A stretch of DNA of 64,000 nucleotides from Megalonaias nervosa (taxonomy: Eukaryota > Mollusca > Bivalvia > Unionida > Unionidae): NCBI GenBank assembly GCA_016617855.1, contig JAECUM010096224.1, positions 62,001-126,000 of the forward strand. The letters are read 5' to 3'. How positions within the stretch are numbered: position 1 is the stretch's first letter; each line of letters opens with the position of its first letter. Below the pieces are notes generated by a model. That model was not told the origin of the DNA, searched no databases, and saw nothing but the letters and a program-made list of their open reading frames with translations. This document shows positions 53,901-59,900 of this stretch, piece after piece. A program made the translations under genes and the position numbers.

Positions 53901-56900
53901 TAGGTTACAGCTTATTCCAATAAAAATTATGTTACTTTTATTACTAAGAATGCAATTAAATTTCATTTAAAGGGATGTTTTCTTCAGATCCTGATGTTAA
54001 CAAGGACACTTAATACCAAAATAGTTTATGTTATATGATGTACTTCATCGTTAACAAGGACACTTAATACCAAAATAGTTTATGTGATATGATGTACTTC
54101 ATCGTTAACAAGGACACTTAATACCAAAATAGTTTATGTTATATGATGTACTTCATCGTTAACAAGCACTTAATGCCAAAATAGTTTATGTTATATGATG
54201 TACTTCATCGTTAACAAGGACACTTAATACCAAAATAGTTTATGTTATATGATGTACTTCATCGTTAACAAGCACTTAATACCAAAATAGTTTATGTTAT
54301 ATGATGCACTTAATACCAAAATAGTTTATGTTATATGATGTACTTCATCGTTAACAAGGACACTTAATACCAAAATAGTTTGTTATATGATGTACTTCAT
54401 CGTTAACAAGGACACTTAATACCAAAATAGTTTATGTTATATGATTACTTCATCGTTAACAAGGACACTTAATACCAAAATAGTTTATGTTATATGATGT
54501 ACTTCATCGTTAACAAGGACACTTAATACCAAAATAGTTTATGTTATATGATTACTTCATCGTTAACAAGGACACTTAATACCAAAGTAGTTTATGTTAT
54601 ATGATGTACTTCATCGTTAACAAGGACACTTAATACCAAAATGGTTTATGTTATATGATGTACTTCATCAACAAATGACTTTGTTCATTTAATACCAAAA
54701 TAGTTTATGTTATATGATGTACTTCATCAACAAATGACTTTGGTCATTTAATACCAAAATAGTTTATGTTATATGATGTACTTCATCAACAAATGACTTT
54801 GGTCATTTAATACCAAAATAGTTTATGTTATATGATGTACTTCATCAACAAATGACTTTGGTCATTTAATACCAAAATAGTTTATGTTATATGATGTACT
54901 TCATCAACAAATGACTTTGGTCACTTAATACCAAAATAGTTGATGTTATATGATGTACTTCATCAGCAAATGACTTTGGTCACTTAATACCAAAATAGTT
55001 GATGTTATATGATGTACTTCATCAGCAAATGACTTTGGTCACTTAATACCAAAATAGTTTATGTTATATGATGTACTTCATCAACAAATGACTTTGTTCA
55101 CTTAATACCAAAATAGTTTATGTTATATGATGTACTTCATCAACAAATGACTTTGTTCACTTAAATTTTGATTCAGTTCACATAAAGTTATGCTTTTATT
55201 TTTTTTATTTCAGTTAGTGCAATATTTATTTTTAGAAATCAATAGCTTAAAAGTTTCATCATTATTTTATGTCTCAGTACAGTGGATGCATAAGAATGAA
55301 AAAAATATACCCATGTTGCATTTCACTGAAATCAATGGCTAACTTTGTGAACTAGTAGGTTACAATAAACGCTGTTCATTAAATGTGACAAATATTGTCA
55401 TGATTGCATTGATAAGTTGCACATAACCTTCCTTAGCTTAATTATTGAACAAGTGCTTTGTACTAGTAGATACATTTAATCTCAGACACATTATACTCTG
55501 TGCTAGAGACATCAAACACACAAACAGCTCATTATTATTCATGAAGGACAAGTGAGCACTAATTTGAGTAACTAATGAAATACGGATAGCTGAAATAGTA
55601 TTGTGTGTCTTGTTGTGTCATGTGCTTTATTTTTTACACCAAGTTTATTGCTCTATATATAGATATGGAGACAGTCTTCGTAAGGGTGAGAAGGAAAGGG
55701 ACCCCCTAGCAGGGAGGTGAATATTACTTTACCAGTGTCTTTCAGGAAGTTTGTAATGAACAAGCTACATTTCATTGCTCAAGGATTTGACAGTCAAATT
55801 AAATTAACATGGTGGTGTTTATTTGGACAAGCCAAATGCACAACTCAGAATAAGGGAGAAGCCCAATCTAGGATAGGAGGGACTCTAGTCATCTGGCCAT
55901 CTGATTTTTAAAGCACAGGGAAAGATATTCACATTAGTTTTTCCAAAGGTTTCCATACAAATATATTTGTGTGTAATATAGTCTAGACTTGTTGATCTGG
56001 TCTCCATTCATCCAGCTTTCTTGTATACAAGACTATGAATGGGAAGGTTTCATCTGAAATAAATTCAAAAGGAACCAAATTCTTTGTTGTATATAAGGTG
56101 AACAGTGTACACTCATATATGCTGCCTCATCTATTGCACGATTCCTGTGCTATTTGCATTCATAAACCCACATCATTTTTCCATACTACACACATATAAT
56201 ACCACCTTGCAATGTCATGTGTGACAACACCACGTTTTGCAAAGAGGAAGTGTATTTGATGCATCCAAATTACAGTACTTATAAGTCATTGAACTGCATT
56301 ATTTTATGGTTTTACTCAGTAGATGATTTTTTTGTCATGTGATCAGTAGAATTGTATACTTGGGTTCTTTTCAGGGAAATTTATGAAACTCATTCAGTAA
56401 TTTGAATCCATTTCTTGCCAGGACCTGCAAATAATTTAACTCTTGTCATCAATTTCATTTTAAAATGAGGATTCTTATGAGGTCTTCTATATATATATAT
56501 ATATATGACACCATCATGCCAGAGTCGGCTTGAAATGATAATCACACAGAATATCAAAGACCACAATCATGTTTGTTCATCCTGTCAGTCATCCTTTTGT
56601 AACATCTTGGTCATTCTTTGTATTTAAGCTGTTTCAAGTGCTGTTGTGTGTCATCAGGGTTCCATGAATACATTTGTAGTTATGGGAACAGTTTGTGTCA
56701 CATGTATGAGAATACAGAGTATTATAAGTATGCTACATTATAAGCTTGAATAGGCAACCTTATTGGATGTACATATGCATTTTGCTGTTCCAAAATTCTT
56801 CAGTTTCAATATTTTAAATGTTTTTCATGCTTTTTTCTATCTTTTACACTCTTATTTCAGGATCATAACTCCAAGATCACTCAAGATATCTCTATGAAAC

Positions 56901-59900
56901 TTGGTACATATACTAAGGTAGTGGTCCATGTGCGCCATTTGCTATTCACAATTCTTCACTTTCAATATATGTTCAGTTTTTATATCCAGTTAACTTTATT
57001 CATCTATCCACACTTTCATTTCCAGGACACAACTTAAAACCATTTTTATCTCTGTGTAATTTGTTGCAGCTGTTTGACTGGTGGTGTATATGTTACTTTT
57101 GCTACTTACAGTTCTTTAGTTTCAATATTTGTTTTTGTCCATTGATACATTCATCCATCCATTTGGAACCATACAGTCAAATGGTGTTGAGGTTTCATAA
57201 CTCACTACTACTTCTACATACCATCCTTCCACCATTTACAGTTTTGCTTTTATCTATCATTTAGAGTTTTGCTTTCAGAGCAAAAGTCCAAAATCATTAG
57301 AGATATCTCTGATTCAGTGAAATTCAATACATATATTAGACTAGACAGTGTAGATGTGTCCTTTGTTATTAGATTTCTTCAGTTTCAGAAACTTTTGTTT
57401 TATACATTGATCTATCCATCCATCTTTGACACTTCTGTTTCTGGATCAAAGCTCCAAAATCTTTGAATATGTTCCTATATCACTTGGAATATTTCTCACA
57501 CCAGTACATTACAACATGTTTATCTAGACATCTTCAGGCCTGAGGTAATATTGTCGACATAAGCAGAAGCCAAGATTGGGGGGGGAGGGGGGGCTGAAAA
57601 AAATCAAAGTGAAATTTGTCTGAAAGAGGTGACCAGTCATCAGTGAGTAGGATTTACATAGAGAGAAAATTAAAAAAATGGAAATTTTGATTAAATGAAG
57701 ACAAAAGACAAAACTAGTTGGAAATACAATTGTATATTGCCAACTTACAGTTGTGTTATCTTTGTTTGATACAATTCATAATACATTAAGTAATGTACAT
57801 GTATGTGAAAATTCCATGAATTTGAGACTGTGTCAAATGGTTTGTCATGTATCAGTCATATCCCTAAAGAAAACACATAATTAAAAACAGCATATATATA
57901 AAAAATTGGTTGTCCTTGTTTAATCTATATCCCATTGTTAACAAGCATTTGTCAGTAAACAATTCACTATGATATTCATTGTTGCCAGTAGCACATGGCT
58001 GGATAGTAGCTGTTTACACTACATGTACTTAAATTGGCCTAGATTTCGATATGCCTGAAACAAATGCAATCATATTGATGACGCTACCAAGGGGATGAGG
58101 CTATTCATAGGAGAACAAAAACCTGTCAGCAAGTGAAAATTACACAGACATCTTTGTGAGATGCTACACGTTTAAATTCCTTGACAGTGAGTTATTTAGT
58201 TTCAAGAGATTGTAAATTTTGTTTGTGTTTTATGCCATCATTGGTAGCCATGATAAACATTCACTGTACAATAATTGTATTTCAACATGGAAGTTGGATG
58301 TTTTATCAATAAAATACCACAAAAAATTGTGACAACACAAAATAACCTTATCAATATAGTAGATATAAGGTTATTTTGTGTTGTCATGGTATTTAATTGA
58401 TAAAACATCAAATGTCTGTGGTTCCAATCACCAATAACTTTAGAATCTGCAACAGTTGATCAGATTCCACTGCTTTTATTCAAGTTTGGTGCTGACTTTC
58501 TTTGTTGAAGGGTGCATTGTTTTTATTGAAGAATGTAGCTGGCTTGCTTTGATGAAGGGTACATAACATTGTTGAAGTTACTGCCAAAGGCTATCTTTGG
58601 ATGACCAAACAAATACCCATTTGTTAATGCTATGGTAACATTAAAGCCTGGCAGCAAGCATCAAATAATTTTGTACAGTAGAACAAAATATGGGTCATAA
58701 CTGGAAGCTTGTTGACATCAACAAAAAAAACAAAACAAAGGATTTGTTCAATTTAGGACCAATGGCTTTTGTCGACATATATGTTTATTTTTTATTTTGA
58801 CATCAACATAAGCATAACAAATTTGGTGGTAATAATAGATAATGGGCCCAGGACTTTGCATTTTCATTGACATAGGTGGCTTGTCGATGTAGCTGGGTAG
58901 GACTAGTCAAAATGTGCCTTCTGTTATTGTGAAATTGTCAGCTTCAATTTCATTTTGGTGGGGCAGGGGATATAACTCAAACTGTACAGGATATTTCAAT
59001 CAAACATGGTATCCAGCAAGTTGCATAGGGATGCTTTTTTTATGCTTAGAATTTTCTGCAGTCAGTAATTTTGTTACCTTGGAAACAAGGTAGTTTTCAA
59101 AATTAAGAGAGCTGGACCATAGGATATCAGAAAAAGTACACAAATTGAGAGCACTGGTTCATGGGATACTTTCAGCAGGAGTTTTTATCTTGGTGACACT
59201 TGTTATATTTTCTCCTCACAGGATAACCCAGACACAGGGGTGCTGTACTTGTTACGTGGACTACTTAACATTCTACAGAACTACACCTGGGAGCCCAGTA
59301 GTGATGCGAAAATCATGGTTTACACTCGTGTAATTGCTGTACTGTCTGCAACTTGCCAGGAAACATATCCCTACCACATAAACAAAGGTGTTGTCTTTTT
59401 CTGCTAGTTTTATGTTTTGTTTCAAACATTCTTAGTTGTATGCTTATTTATTGTCAATCAATCCTGCCTGCATTATGTTGGCCATAATTAGAGAGTTTTG
59501 CAGAATGAAACTGTTGGTAGGTAAGTGCCTGCAAATCATAGGCAAGACATTGGGTTCACTTTTCTGGTGGCATTGCTATCATTGCTGTTGTTAGCATTGG
59601 CATCACCATTAAGTTTTGGCATTTTGTTTGGTTTATCTGACACAGTTATATGTATCTATTTTTGTTGAACATCTCTGGCTTTCATGAATACCCTTGGGAG
59701 AATGTTCTTCATTCTGTTTGCAATGGCTTTACAGCAATTTTATTGTCTATAACTGATTGGACTCCTATTGGATGAGTGAGTCAGATCTCTTTCCTGTTTT
59801 GGGATTAAAGGTATTACACCAAGATTCTGTAAACTATGCAGTCTTCCTTTCTGGAAACTGAAATTAAAGACATCTGTAAAATAATTGTGCCAAAATAATG

